Shown here: piece after piece, positions 10,201 to 18,086 of the stretch
How positions within the stretch are numbered: the first letter of the stretch is position 1
Layout of the letters: every line of letters begins with the position of its first letter
Source of the DNA: SLSG01 sp964477035
GTDB taxonomy: Bacteria; Bacteroidota; Bacteroidia; Bacteroidales; UBA7960
DNA: 64,000 nt
NCBI GenBank assembly: GCA_964477035.1
Contig: CAYZCW010000004.1
Span: forward strand, 1-64,000
Reading direction: 5' to 3'
Program-made: the position numbers and the translations under genes
The notes under the pieces: model-generated
Told to the model about the DNA's origin: nothing
The model's database searches: none
Seen by the model: the letters and a program-made list of their open reading frames with translations, nothing else

Positions 10201-10268
10201 GGATAGACCAGTACAACATCTATCCGAAGACAAGGACCCTGACCCTGGGTGTGAATGTATCATTGTAA
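7242..10268 (+). CDS. SusC-like TonB-dependent outer membrane receptor
   Basis: A TonB-dependent outer-membrane transporter that imports oligosaccharides together with a SusD lid. From ATG 7242 it has 1008 residues: a signal peptide of the long Bacteroidota type ending near ATAYGQ, a carboxypeptidase-regulatory-like domain (GTITGVVRDARTGETLPGANV), a plug domain (EEIVVIGYGVMRKSDLTGSV; GASSLATGTSPLYVVDGIPG; ASAAAIYGSRGANGVIIITT) and a beta-barrel ending NIYPKTRTLTLGVNVSL. I chose 7242 because AGGGAGG lies 11 bp before it, rare in this genome; ATG 7302 (MDMAKRLRQVL) is a good alternative, while the open frame from 7122 would run through the operator. SusD follows 13 bp downstream. LacI control is likely. 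Confidence 0.93.
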   Translation: MSKKIPNFVYSEKLHLNLKPMDMAKRLRQVLPVLMLLFSLATAYGQTGTITGVVRDARTGETLPGANVIIRGTTTGTVTGIDGDYTLEVPAGSVTLDASFIGYEPVSRTVTVSAGARLALNFELSSDVAMLEEIVVIGYGVMRKSDLTGSVTNVRADEMNRGVLTDPIQGLQGKSAGVMITKRGGDPNAGFSVKIRGASSLATGTSPLYVVDGIPGVDPTTIAPEDIESFNILKDASAAAIYGSRGANGVIIITTRRGTDRRGAGIEFSSYVSTETVANRLDLLSGDQIRDFASQTGRSFLDGGDNVDWQDQLYRTGSSRNYNLAFTGQEGSLSYRASVGHNIFDGVVMGSRKERTIARLNIDQKALNDRLTLSAGIAGTFEDNKYINYGGWGLNDVFYQTFRRNPTDPVFDEEGNYYEMNRGFNYKNPLATIEEIQNERDAKRYFGYLKADLEVFDGLTAGINLGYTRDDSESFYFEPALSTSVLQTQGFGNRAYNNHESKVLETTLRYANSFDRHSIEAVGGYSFQEDFNTGLFAQGRQPFINYSGAYNLGLLQSVTEGRDIGSHKSSSRLISFFGRAIYNYDSKYFLTATLRRDGSSRFGINNEWGWFPSASAMWNISRESFMQDQTVVSNLRLRAGYGITGNQEIGNYNDIEYYIAAGNTINFETGDEAILFEFAHAANPDLKWEENHEINLGLDFGLFDDKISGSFDFYRKNTKDLLGSYSVPVPPYPVGRIWANVGEIQVQGFEFNIQAYPVRTSRLDWRTVVVFSTYKQDVISLSNDQFEWSRLQEGYLSGPGLVGGQNWTQTVQPGMSLGTWYMPEYAGLINGEFAFFTAAGGVTRQLDLAERRVVGKAQPDFEIGWSNFFTLFGNLDASLTLRGVYGYQMFNTTKLIFGNPTLLPESNVLQFALEEYERGLRDNPKPSSYYLEDASFLRIDNISLGYNFRDLAGMRNVRVYLAANNVFTFTNYSGIDPEISFDGLSFGIDQYNIYPKTRTLTLGVNVSL

Positions 10269-10281
10269 AAACGAACGGATC

Positions 10282-11772
10282 ATGAGAAAAATCATAAGCA
10301 TCATCGCCATCATGGGACTGTTCCTGTCGGCCTGCACCGACCTGGACGATGTCCTCTACGACAGGATCCCTTCTGATGCCTATACGGCCGACCCGGTCCT
10401 GAAAATGAGTCCGATCTACGAACCCATGCGCGAGTTCCTTGACAATAGTGGCTGGTGGTTTGCACAGGAGCTACCCGGGGATGCCGTGGTCTGCCCGGTC
10501 CGTGGGATGGACTGGCTCGACGGGGGCAAGTGGATGGTGTTGCACCGCCATACGTGGGATAACAACACCGAGGCCGTGAATTCCATGTGGAGCCGCTATT
10601 ACCGGGGCATCGTGGAGGCCAACAAGTTCATCGAGGAGCAGGAAATCTTTGCCGGAGACCCCATTGTGGACCGGGCCATTGCCAAGGCCAAAATTCTGAG
10701 GGCTTATTACTATTATCTGGCCATTGACAATTACGGGGATGTCCCCTATGTCGTTCAATACCTGGATGCTCCCGAGCGGCCGCTGCGCCGCAAGCGGGCC
10801 AACATCTGGGCCGACATCGTGGCCGATGTGGAGGCCGGCATTCCCTACCTGGACAATAGTGTATCCAAGACCGCCGTTACCAAAGGGATGGCTTTTTCAC
10901 TCCTTGCCAAGCTGTACCTGAACGCCGAAGTGTATACCGGCACGCCCCGCTGGGACAAGGCCGAGGCATACGCCGACAGCGTGCTGGCTCTGGGCGTGTA
11001 TTCCCTGGAGGGGGACCCCCTGGCGCCTTTTGTGACCGCCAACCAGAACTCCACGGAGAACATCTGGGTGATCCCCTTCCATGAGGACAACTACCAGGGC
11101 TTCAACCTGCACATGCGTACGCTGCATTACAACAGCAACCGGACCTTCGACATGGCCGTGGGCCCCTGGAATGGTTTCGCGGCGGTGCAGGACTTTTACA
11201 ATACATACGACGACAATGACCTGCGCAAGGAGGGGTACTTCCTGGTGGGGCCGCAGTTCGATTACCAGGGCAACAAGATCGTGGACCAGGCTGCCGGTGG
11301 GGCAGACCTGGTACTGGATCCCTTCATCCCCGCCCTGGAGATGACCCCCGGCTCCTATTCCCCCGTGCAGATCCGCATGTCCGGTGTCCGTGTACAGAAG
11401 TTCGAGATCCGCCGGGGCGCCAAGGAGAACCTGGGCAACCACTTCCCCATCTTCCGTCTGGCCGACGTCATGCTGATGAAGGCCGAGGCCATGGTCCGTC
11501 AGGGCAAGGCCGGGGCCGCTCAATATGTCAACCCCATACGGGAACGTGCCAATCTGGCACCCTGGGGCGATGTCAGCCTGCAGCAACTGCTGGCCGAGAG
11601 GGGCCGGGAGCTGTTCTGGGAGGCACACCGCCGCCAGGACCTGATCCGCTTCGGGGAGTTTAACAAGGCCTGGTGGGAAAAGCCCGCCTCCCCGGCCGAA
11701 CGCAGGGTGTTCCCCATTCCGGAATGGGCCATCGAGGCCAACCCCAACCTGTCAGAGCCGGTTGTGGACTGA
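10282..11772 (+). CDS. SusD-like surface glycan-binding lipoprotein
   Basis: A 496-residue SusD/RagB lipoprotein that caps SusC at the cell surface and binds glycan. It starts at ATG 10282 (MRKIISIIAIMG); the frame open from 10255 overlaps susC and lacks a signal at its start. The lipobox is LSAC with Cys18, followed by TDLDD, an acidic tract like the lipoprotein export signal that sends Bacteroidota lipoproteins to the surface. TPR-like helices (AKAKILRAYYYYLAIDNYGDVPYV, MAFSLLAKLYLNAEVYTG) and the C-terminal SusD region (IFRLADVMLMKAEAMVR, RGRELFWEAHRRQDLIRFG) are clear. Second gene of the Sus-like operon. Confidence 0.95.
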   Translation: MRKIISIIAIMGLFLSACTDLDDVLYDRIPSDAYTADPVLKMSPIYEPMREFLDNSGWWFAQELPGDAVVCPVRGMDWLDGGKWMVLHRHTWDNNTEAVNSMWSRYYRGIVEANKFIEEQEIFAGDPIVDRAIAKAKILRAYYYYLAIDNYGDVPYVVQYLDAPERPLRRKRANIWADIVADVEAGIPYLDNSVSKTAVTKGMAFSLLAKLYLNAEVYTGTPRWDKAEAYADSVLALGVYSLEGDPLAPFVTANQNSTENIWVIPFHEDNYQGFNLHMRTLHYNSNRTFDMAVGPWNGFAAVQDFYNTYDDNDLRKEGYFLVGPQFDYQGNKIVDQAAGGADLVLDPFIPALEMTPGSYSPVQIRMSGVRVQKFEIRRGAKENLGNHFPIFRLADVMLMKAEAMVRQGKAGAAQYVNPIRERANLAPWGDVSLQQLLAERGRELFWEAHRRQDLIRFGEFNKAWWEKPASPAERRVFPIPEWAIEANPNLSEPVVD

Positions 11773-11844
11773 TTTTTGATCACCACCCAATCAACATAAA
11801 CAACCAACCAAATTATTAAACCCTAATCACTTAACTCAAACATT

Positions 11845-13350
11845 ATGAAAACCAACCAAATCAAAAAGTTTCTGAGGATGGCCTGGCTCCTGATGGTTCC
11901 TGTGCTGTTCTTTGTTGCCTGCAGCGACGATGAAGACGACCCCATCCCGCCCATTCTCGTGGAAGATGGATATTACATCGTGGGGGAGGTGAGCCCGTTT
12001 GCCGAGCTCAGCACCGATGGCCTGATGATGGCCGGGATCAACGAGGCCGACGACCAGAGTCCCCGGGCCGGACTGTATGAAAAATATGTGCCCCTGCGCG
12101 CCGGAGCCGCCGGGTTCAATATCGTGAAGGTATCCGGTCAGACCACGACCGACCATGGTCCCTCGGGCATGCAGAACGTGGCGACCGAAGGGGAGCGTGA
12201 GCAGCCCAACATCACCGTCCAGGCAGGCACCCTGGGCACCAGCGGCGTGTTTACCGTGCCCAGCGACGGCCTCTACCATGTGATTATTGACGAGCAGACC
12301 AGCAAGGTGGTCATCGCCCCGGTTCCCTTCTGGGCCATCATCGGAGGCGCCACGGAAATGGGCTGGTCCGATACCGAGCTTCCCCTGGTGGGCGGTTTCA
12401 ACCAGGACGAGATGACCTTCCAGAAGGAAGGCATCGTGCTTCGTGCGGGCGACTTCAAATTCCGTTACGGCGGTGGCTGGAAGCTTGAGATCGATGGAGA
12501 GGAAGTTAAAGTGAACACCAACATGGGTGGTGCTGTCCAGGGCGAACTGCCCGAGCTGACCACCACCATGGAGCGCGGAGGCGAAAACTACGCCATCGGC
12601 AAGGAAAGCGAAGGCCTGTACACCGTGACCGTGAAATGGAGCATCGAAGACGGCTATACCTCTTCCCTGCTGAAGACGGCTGATGTGGATCCCCTGGACT
12701 ATCCGGAGACCCTTTACATGATCGGCAGCGCCCTGGAGCCGGAAGACAATGACAGTGACGGAACACCCGACGGCTGGCAGTGGGATCTGATGGATCATCC
12801 TCTGGTACCGGTTCACAGCAAGCCCCACCTGTTCTGGAAGATCGTCTGGCTGCATGAAGGCGGCGAGTTCAAGTTTGCCCCGCAGCGCGAATGGGCGGGC
12901 GACTTTGGACGTACAGGAGACGCCCAGGACGGCATCTTTGCCCGTGGCGGTGACAACCTGCCTGTGCCGGGTGCCAGCGGTTACTACATGGTGGTCGTGA
13001 ACTTCGAGACCGAGCAGATCGCCGTGGTTGAACCCCAGGTTTACCTGATCGGGGATGCCGTGGGCAGCTGGGACGGTGCCGACCCGGACCATAAATTTAC
13101 TGTCGACAACGAAAACCAGGTGCTCACCATCACCCGCACCCTGGCGGCAGCCAACCTGAGGATGCATGCCTGGTTTGACGCAGCAGACGGATGGTTCACC
13201 GACTGGTGGCAGTCAGAATTCAACATCTTCGATGGGGACATCCTCTTCCGCGGCACAGGCGGCGACCAGGATGCCGTTCCGGTATCTGCCGGCAGCACGA
13301 AGATTGACCTGAACTTCAGGACAGGAAAAGGCAGCATTACCCCCCAGTAA
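11845..13350 (+). CDS. SusE/SusF-like surface starch-binding lipoprotein
   Basis: A 501-residue lipoprotein with lipobox FVAC (Cys26) followed by SDDEDD, a strong surface-export signal. The body shows three repeated beta-sandwich modules, each opening with a phrase such as GYYIVGEVS, PFWAIIGGATEMGW, ETLYMIGSALEPE or PQVYLIGDAVGSWDGA, and containing FKFRYGGGW or FKFAPQREWAGDFG. This is the pattern of SusE/SusF proteins, which carry several alpha-glucan binding modules on the cell surface. It supports an alpha-glucan or similar substrate for this locus, though binding specificity is inferred from family only. It is 72 bp from SusD and ends the operon before a strong terminator. Confidence 0.85.
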   Translation: MKTNQIKKFLRMAWLLMVPVLFFVACSDDEDDPIPPILVEDGYYIVGEVSPFAELSTDGLMMAGINEADDQSPRAGLYEKYVPLRAGAAGFNIVKVSGQTTTDHGPSGMQNVATEGEREQPNITVQAGTLGTSGVFTVPSDGLYHVIIDEQTSKVVIAPVPFWAIIGGATEMGWSDTELPLVGGFNQDEMTFQKEGIVLRAGDFKFRYGGGWKLEIDGEEVKVNTNMGGAVQGELPELTTTMERGGENYAIGKESEGLYTVTVKWSIEDGYTSSLLKTADVDPLDYPETLYMIGSALEPEDNDSDGTPDGWQWDLMDHPLVPVHSKPHLFWKIVWLHEGGEFKFAPQREWAGDFGRTGDAQDGIFARGGDNLPVPGASGYYMVVVNFETEQIAVVEPQVYLIGDAVGSWDGADPDHKFTVDNENQVLTITRTLAAANLRMHAWFDAADGWFTDWWQSEFNIFDGDILFRGTGGDQDAVPVSAGSTKIDLNFRTGKGSITPQ

Positions 13351-13370
13351 GCAGCTTTTGTTCAGAATAG

Positions 13371-13410
13371 AAAAGCCGCCCAGGATTGCCCTGGGCGGCT
13401 TTTCTTATTT
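13371..13410. terminator. Bidirectional intrinsic terminator, SusE/gpmI
   Basis: A perfect 14-bp stem (13371-13384 with 13390-13403) around the 5-nt loop ATTGC, with an A-run on one side and a T-run (TTTTCTTATTT) on the other. It lies between the convergent SusE-like and gpmI genes and can serve both. Confidence 0.9.
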
Positions 13411-13461
13411 GGCGGTAAGGAGGCAGACTGTGCTGCCTCTCTGGTCCTTCCGGAAAGGTTC

Positions 13462-14979
13462 CTATACCAAAACCTTGCCGGTCATCTCCTCCGGGATGGG
13501 CAGTCCCATGATCTTCAGGATGGTCGGTGCCAGGTCGGCCAGGCGGCCGGGACGGATCTCCCGGCATTGGTCATCAATCAGCCAGCAGGGTACCGGGTTG
13601 GTGGTGTGGGCGGTATTGGGCGAACCGTCGGGGTTCACGGCGAAGTCCGCATTGCCATGGTCGGCCGTCACCAGCAGGGTGTACCCCTGTTCCCGGGCAG
13701 CCTCCGCGACGTCCTGAAGGCAGCGGTCCACCGTTTCCACGGCCTCTCTGATGGCTTCGTAGATGCCTGTATGGCCCACCATGTCGGCATTGGCAAAGTT
13801 CAGGCAGATGAAGTCGAACCGCCCGCTGCGGACCTCCCGGACCATGGCATCCCGGACCTCCGGGGCGCTCATGGCCGGTTGCAAATCGTAGGTGGCCACC
13901 TTGGGGGAGGGGATCATGATGCGTTCCTCTCCCGGAAATTTTCCCTCCCTTCCTCCGCTGAAGAAGAAGGTCACATGGGGGTATTTTTCTGTTTCGGCAA
14001 TGCGCAACTGCTTCTTGCCCTGCTCTGCCAGGACCTCTCCCAGGGTGTTCTTCAGGTCGTCCTTGTCATAGACCACCTGAACCTCCCGGAAGGATTCATC
14101 ATAGCGGGTCATGGTCACGTAATGCAGCGGCAGGGTCTTCATGCCGTGCTCCTGCATGTCTTGTTGCGTAAGTACTGTGGTGATCTCCCTGAGGCGGTCG
14201 GTGCGGAAGTTGAAGCAGATCACCACATCCCCGGCCTGGATGGTGGCCAGGGGCTTGCCATCCTTTCCGGTCATGACCCTGGGCTTGATGAATTCGTCGG
14301 TCACTTCCTCTTCATAGCTGGCCCGGATGGCGCTCTCCGCGTCCGGGAATTCATCCCCTTTCCCTTCGAGCAGCATGTCGTAAGCCAGCTTGATGCGTTC
14401 CCAACGTTTGTCGCGGTCCATGGCATAATACCGTCCGCAGACCGTGGCGATTTTGCCTGCAGAGTCCTTCAGGTGCTTCTCCAGCTCCCCGATGAAGCCC
14501 AGCCCGCTGCGCGGGTCGGTGTCGCGCCCGTCGGTAAAGGCATGGATGAATAGTTCCTTGAAATCCTCTTTCTTCGCCATATCGCACAGGCCGAAGAGGT
14601 GGTCCATGGCGGAATGGACCCCGCCGTTCGACACAAGACCGAGCAGATGCACCTTTTTGCCTTCCGTTTTGGCCTTGCGAAATGCCTCCTTCAACACAGG
14701 GTTCTCGAAGAAGGATCCCTCACGAACGGCCTGACTGATCCTGACCAGGTCCTGGTACACGACACGTCCGGCGCCGATGTTCAGGTGCCCCACCTCGGAA
14801 TTGCCCATCTGTCCCCCGGGCAGGCCGACATCCTCCCCGGAGGTGCGCAACACCGTGTGGGCTGCCGATTCGTAAAGGCTGTTGGTAAAAGGCACGTTGG
14901 CCTGATGGATGATGTCGGAGGCATCGCCTTTGCCTTTGCCCCATCCATCCAGTATGGCAAGAATGACTTTTTTTGACAT
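13462..14979 (-). CDS. gpmI: 2,3-bisphosphoglycerate-independent phosphoglycerate mutase
   Basis: A 505-residue manganese-dependent mutase interconverting 3- and 2-phosphoglycerate in glycolysis and gluconeogenesis. Motifs: ILAILDGWG at the N-terminus (metal Asp), QMGNSEVGHLNIGAGR with the nucleophile Ser61, HAFTDGRDTDPRSG, and near the end ADMVGHTGIYEA and LLVTADHGNADF, all metal ligands of the alkaline-phosphatase superfamily. The length is normal. It follows the ABC permease gene by 55 bp on the same strand, so it may be read from the same transcript. Confidence 0.97.
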   Translation of the reverse strand: MSKKVILAILDGWGKGKGDASDIIHQANVPFTNSLYESAAHTVLRTSGEDVGLPGGQMGNSEVGHLNIGAGRVVYQDLVRISQAVREGSFFENPVLKEAFRKAKTEGKKVHLLGLVSNGGVHSAMDHLFGLCDMAKKEDFKELFIHAFTDGRDTDPRSGLGFIGELEKHLKDSAGKIATVCGRYYAMDRDKRWERIKLAYDMLLEGKGDEFPDAESAIRASYEEEVTDEFIKPRVMTGKDGKPLATIQAGDVVICFNFRTDRLREITTVLTQQDMQEHGMKTLPLHYVTMTRYDESFREVQVVYDKDDLKNTLGEVLAEQGKKQLRIAETEKYPHVTFFFSGGREGKFPGEERIMIPSPKVATYDLQPAMSAPEVRDAMVREVRSGRFDFICLNFANADMVGHTGIYEAIREAVETVDRCLQDVAEAAREQGYTLLVTADHGNADFAVNPDGSPNTAHTTNPVPCWLIDDQCREIRPGRLADLAPTILKIMGLPIPEEMTGKVLV

Positions 14980-15034
14980 ATTGGTTTTCCGTTTAACTGC
15001 GTGAATAAATCAAGGGCCCTTTGGCCCGTTTATT

Positions 15035-16285
15035 TTATCCGGTCGACCGGATGGCCTCCACCGGATCCAGCCTCGAGGCCGTCCAGGCCGGTACGAAGCC
15101 CGACACCAGCCCGATGATGGCCGATACGTTTAGACCCAGCAGGATGTTTCCCAGGGTCAGGGAAAAGTTGATGCCGGCCATGAGGGAAACCAGGCTCGTG
15201 CCGATCCAGACCAGGATCAGTCCGATGGCGCCGCCAAACAGGCTCAGCAGCACGGCTTCGAACAGAAACTGCAGCAGGATGAAAAAGTTTTTGGCCCCCA
15301 GGGCCTTCTGGATGCCGATGATGCTGGTCCGTTCCCTAACCGATACGAACATGATGTTGGCGATGCCGAAGCCCCCCACCAGGATGGAAAAGCCGCCAAT
15401 GATCCAGCCCGCCATGGTGATGATGGCGAAAAGCCCGTCGAAACCTTCCGAGAGCAGGCTTGTCTCGTTCAGGGCAAAATTGTCCACCGCAAAGGGTTTG
15501 ATCCGCCGTATGGAGCGCATGACCCCGGTCAGGTCGTCGATCATTTCCTGGTTCGACACCCCTGGCCTGGCCTTGGCCATGATGAATGGCCCGTAGCGGT
15601 CGCTGTTCACATTAATGAACTGGTTGAGGAAGCCGATGGGCAGTACCACGGCTTCGTCGTGGCTGTTGCCGAACATCTCGTCCCCGTCTTTCTGGAAAAC
15701 CCCGATCACCTGGATGTTCCGCCCGAATATTTTGATGTAACGCCCGCTGGGGTCCACTCCCTGGAAAAGGTTTTGTGCCAGGTCGCTCCCGATCACCGCC
15801 ACGTTACGCCCGGCCATGGACTCTGCAAAAGAGAAATAGCGCCCCCTCTCCATTTCGAAGACCCGCACCTGTTCGTAATCGGAGGAGACCCCTATAATGG
15901 TGACCTGTTCCGCACTGGCGCTCTGGTATTCCACCGTCCGGCTGGTGGATGCCATGAAAACGGCCGCATCCAGGGTCTGGGATCGCCTCATGAGCTCATC
16001 CAGTTCCCGAAGGTGGGGGGAGGGGCGGTTGGCATAGCGCCACCACTGGTAATCCCCGGAAAACTGCCACGGCCATTTCTGGATGTATACGACATTGTCG
16101 CCCAGGCTGGCGATGCTGGTGCGTATCTGCCGTTCCAGGGCGTCCACCACGGAAAACACGGTGATGATGGAAAATATCCCGATGGTGATCCCCAACAGGG
16201 TCAGCAAAGTCCGCATTTTGTTCGCCAGGATGGAGGTCAGGGCAAATGCCAGGCTTTCCCGGAACAGTTTAATAAACAATATCAT
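15035..16285 (-). CDS. MacB/FtsX-type ABC transporter permease
   Basis: A 416-residue permease with the MacB layout: TM1 near residues 20-45 (NKMRTLLTLLGITIGIFSI), a periplasmic MacB-PCD domain of about 230 residues, then three TM segments (IAGWII..ILVGGFGIANIMFVSV; LFEAVLLSLFGGAIGLILVW; NVSAIIGLVSGFVPAWTASRLDPVEAIRS). The start is ATG 16285; a GTG six codons upstream (16303) is possible. MacB-type permeases act as mechanotransmitters for export of lipoproteins, peptides or lipids. It lies 22 bp after the mlaF-like gene, an unusual partner, since an MCE substrate-binding protein is expected there. Confidence 0.9.
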   Translation of the reverse strand: MILFIKLFRESLAFALTSILANKMRTLLTLLGITIGIFSIITVFSVVDALERQIRTSIASLGDNVVYIQKWPWQFSGDYQWWRYANRPSPHLRELDELMRRSQTLDAAVFMASTSRTVEYQSASAEQVTIIGVSSDYEQVRVFEMERGRYFSFAESMAGRNVAVIGSDLAQNLFQGVDPSGRYIKIFGRNIQVIGVFQKDGDEMFGNSHDEAVVLPIGFLNQFINVNSDRYGPFIMAKARPGVSNQEMIDDLTGVMRSIRRIKPFAVDNFALNETSLLSEGFDGLFAIITMAGWIIGGFSILVGGFGIANIMFVSVRERTSIIGIQKALGAKNFFILLQFLFEAVLLSLFGGAIGLILVWIGTSLVSLMAGINFSLTLGNILLGLNVSAIIGLVSGFVPAWTASRLDPVEAIRSTG

Positions 16286-16307
16286 GGGTCGAAATCCTTC
16301 CACGGCT

Positions 16308-17057
16308 TTATTTTTTTCTCAGGGTACGCATCAACTCGGTTGCATAAACAAATTCATTCAGCTCGGGATTGTCTGTTTCCAGGATCTGGTGCCTGCTGCC
16401 TTCCCACCACAGGGCCCCCTTGTAAAGGTAAAACACTTTCTCTCCGATTTCCATCACCGAATTCATATCGTGGGTGTTGACCACGGTGGTGATCCCGAAC
16501 TCCTGGGTGATCTCACGGATGAGGTTGTCGATGACGATGGCGGTGATCGGATCCAGGCCCGAATTGGGTTCGTCACAGAACAGGTACCTGGGGCTGTTGC
16601 TGATGGCACGGGCGATGGCCACCCGTTTTTTCATGCCCCCGCTCAGTTCGGATGGGTACAGTTTGTTGACGTTTTCCAGGCCCACGCGGCTGAGGCAGGC
16701 GTTAACCCGGTCCAGCTTCTCTCCCCTGGACAGGTCGGAAAACATTTCCAGGGGGAACAGCACGTTTTCCTCCACCGTCAGGCTGTCAAAAAGGGCCCCG
16801 CCCTGGAAGAGCATGCCCACCTCCTGCCGGATCACCCTGCGGTCCCGGAAGCTCATGGTGAGGTAATCACGCCCGTCATAGAGTATCTGCCCGCGATCCG
16901 CCCTGACCAGTCCGACGAGACACTTCATCAGCACGGTCTTGCCCGATCCGCTCTTCCCGATGATCAGGTTGGTTTTTCCCTTCTCGAAGGAAAAACCGAC
17001 CCCCTTCAGAACCGGGATCCCATCGTACGACTTCCATACATCAATGCCCTGGATCAT
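16308..17057 (-). CDS. MlaF-like ABC transporter ATP-binding protein
   Basis: A 249-residue ATPase with Walker A GKSGSGKT, Q-loop, signature ELSGGMKKR, Walker B RYLFCDEPNSGLDP and the H-loop NTHDMNSV. The signature and the D-loop wording are those of the MlaF/Ttg2A/Mkl group, which drives phospholipid transport between the two membranes. The start overlaps the mlaE-like stop by 4 bp (ATGA), which points to translational coupling. With no MCE gene in the cluster, lipid transport is an inference from homology. Confidence 0.92.
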   Translation of the reverse strand: MIQGIDVWKSYDGIPVLKGVGFSFEKGKTNLIIGKSGSGKTVLMKCLVGLVRADRGQILYDGRDYLTMSFRDRRVIRQEVGMLFQGGALFDSLTVEENVLFPLEMFSDLSRGEKLDRVNACLSRVGLENVNKLYPSELSGGMKKRVAIARAISNSPRYLFCDEPNSGLDPITAIVIDNLIREITQEFGITTVVNTHDMNSVMEIGEKVFYLYKGALWWEGSRHQILETDNPELNEFVYATELMRTLRKK

Positions 17058-17794
17058 GCCAACAGGATCTGGGTGAGTACAAGGTTGAACAGGATGATGT
17101 ATATGCTGCTGAATACCACCGCCTTGGTGCTGGAATGTCCGACCTCCAGGGCGCCACCCCGGGTGTAATAACCGAAGTACCCGGACACGGTGGTGATGAG
17201 GAAGGCGAAGACCAGGGTCTTGATCAGGGCATAGGCGATATCAAAAGCGGCAAATTCAAAAAGAATGCCATACACGAAATGGCTCAGGGGGACCACCCCG
17301 GTAACGACAGAAGCCATCCATCCTCCGAGGATGCCGAGAACCATGCTGATCACCACCAGAAAAGGATTGATGATCATGGCCGCGATGACCTTCGGAAGGA
17401 TGAGGTAGCCGGCCGCATTGACCCCCATGATCTCCAGGGCATCGATTTGTTCCGTCACGCGCATGGTGCCGATCTCGGAAGCAATGCGGGATCCCACCTT
17501 GCCGGCCAGGATCAGGGCGATCATCGTGGGGGAGAACTCCAGGATGATTGCCTGACGGGTGGCAAAACCGATCGCATAGGTGGGCAGGAGGGGGTGGTCC
17601 GTGTTGAAGGCGGTTTGAATGGTGAGCACGGCACCCATGAATACCGAGATGATGGCCACAATGCCCAGGCTCTGCAACCCAAGGTTGTCCAGTTCCACAA
17701 TGATCTGCCTGCGGTAAATGGAGGCCCTTTCCGGTTTGCGGAGGATTACCGGCAGCAGGCTGACGTACCTTCCGATATGGTAAAACAGTTTCAT
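17054..17794 (-). CDS. MlaE-like ABC transporter permease
   Basis: A 246-residue permease of the MlaE (YrbE) family with about five TM segments, including SLGIVAIISVFMGAVLTIQT, the conserved coupling region AGKVGSRIASEIGTMRVTEQIDALEIMG, and a hydrophobic C-terminus. It pairs with the overlapping ATPase gene. The family keeps the asymmetry of outer-membrane lipids. An imperfect -7 box (TAATTTCG on minus, 17813-17820) lies 18 bp before the start. Confidence 0.93.
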   Translation of the reverse strand: MKLFYHIGRYVSLLPVILRKPERASIYRRQIIVELDNLGLQSLGIVAIISVFMGAVLTIQTAFNTDHPLLPTYAIGFATRQAIILEFSPTMIALILAGKVGSRIASEIGTMRVTEQIDALEIMGVNAAGYLILPKVIAAMIINPFLVVISMVLGILGGWMASVVTGVVPLSHFVYGILFEFAAFDIAYALIKTLVFAFLITTVSGYFGYYTRGGALEVGHSSTKAVVFSSIYIILFNLVLTQILLA

Positions 17795-17848
17795 GGCCCG
17801 TCTTCAGTCCTGCGAAATTACTCATATTTTGCGTTCTTTTAATAATTT

Positions 17849-17880
17849 ACGGGGCCCCGCTTCGGGGTCCGTTTTTATTT
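17849..17880 (+). terminator. Terminator-like hairpin in a divergent gap
   Basis: On the plus strand an about 10-bp stem with one bulged G (17849-17859 with 17863-17872) is followed by TTTTTATTT, the form of an intrinsic terminator. It lies between two divergent genes where no plus-strand gene ends, so its role is unclear. Confidence 0.45.
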
Positions 17881-17883
17881 GAT

Positions 17884-17891
17884 TATTTTTG
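17884..17891 (+). promoter_or_regulatory. -7 box for the small lipoprotein/SprT pair
   Basis: TATTTTTG, an exact TAnnTTTG match, 18 bp before ATG 17910. No good -33 element is visible. Confidence 0.45.
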
Positions 17892-17909
17892 GGGTGTAAA
17901 GCATTTGTC

Positions 17910-18086
17910 ATGCACAGGAAAGGGCAAAACATCAGGTGTCTTCCGGTTTTATGGGTTATTCTGGCCTGCCTGTGGCTGTTTTCATCCTGCTCCGTCTTCA
18001 GGCGGAACTGTGACTGTCCCACCTGGAGCCATTCTTCAGGCCCATCCAACGAAAACATTGCAGATCTTGAACCGGCTGAGAATTAG
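17910..18086 (+). CDS. Small lipoprotein, about 58 residues
   Basis: A short frame starting at ATG 17910 (MHRKGQNIRCLPVLW) with basic start, hydrophobic core and lipobox FSSC (Cys27), then SVFRRNCDCPTWSH. I know this wording (CSVF..NCDCPKW) from small Bacteroidota lipoproteins of unknown function. It has a TAnnTTTG box just upstream, and its last 20 bp overlap the start of the SprT-like gene, which suggests translational coupling. The frame is real by its signal peptide rather than by its length. Confidence 0.7.
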   Translation: MHRKGQNIRCLPVLWVILACLWLFSSCSVFRRNCDCPTWSHSSGPSNENIADLEPAEN

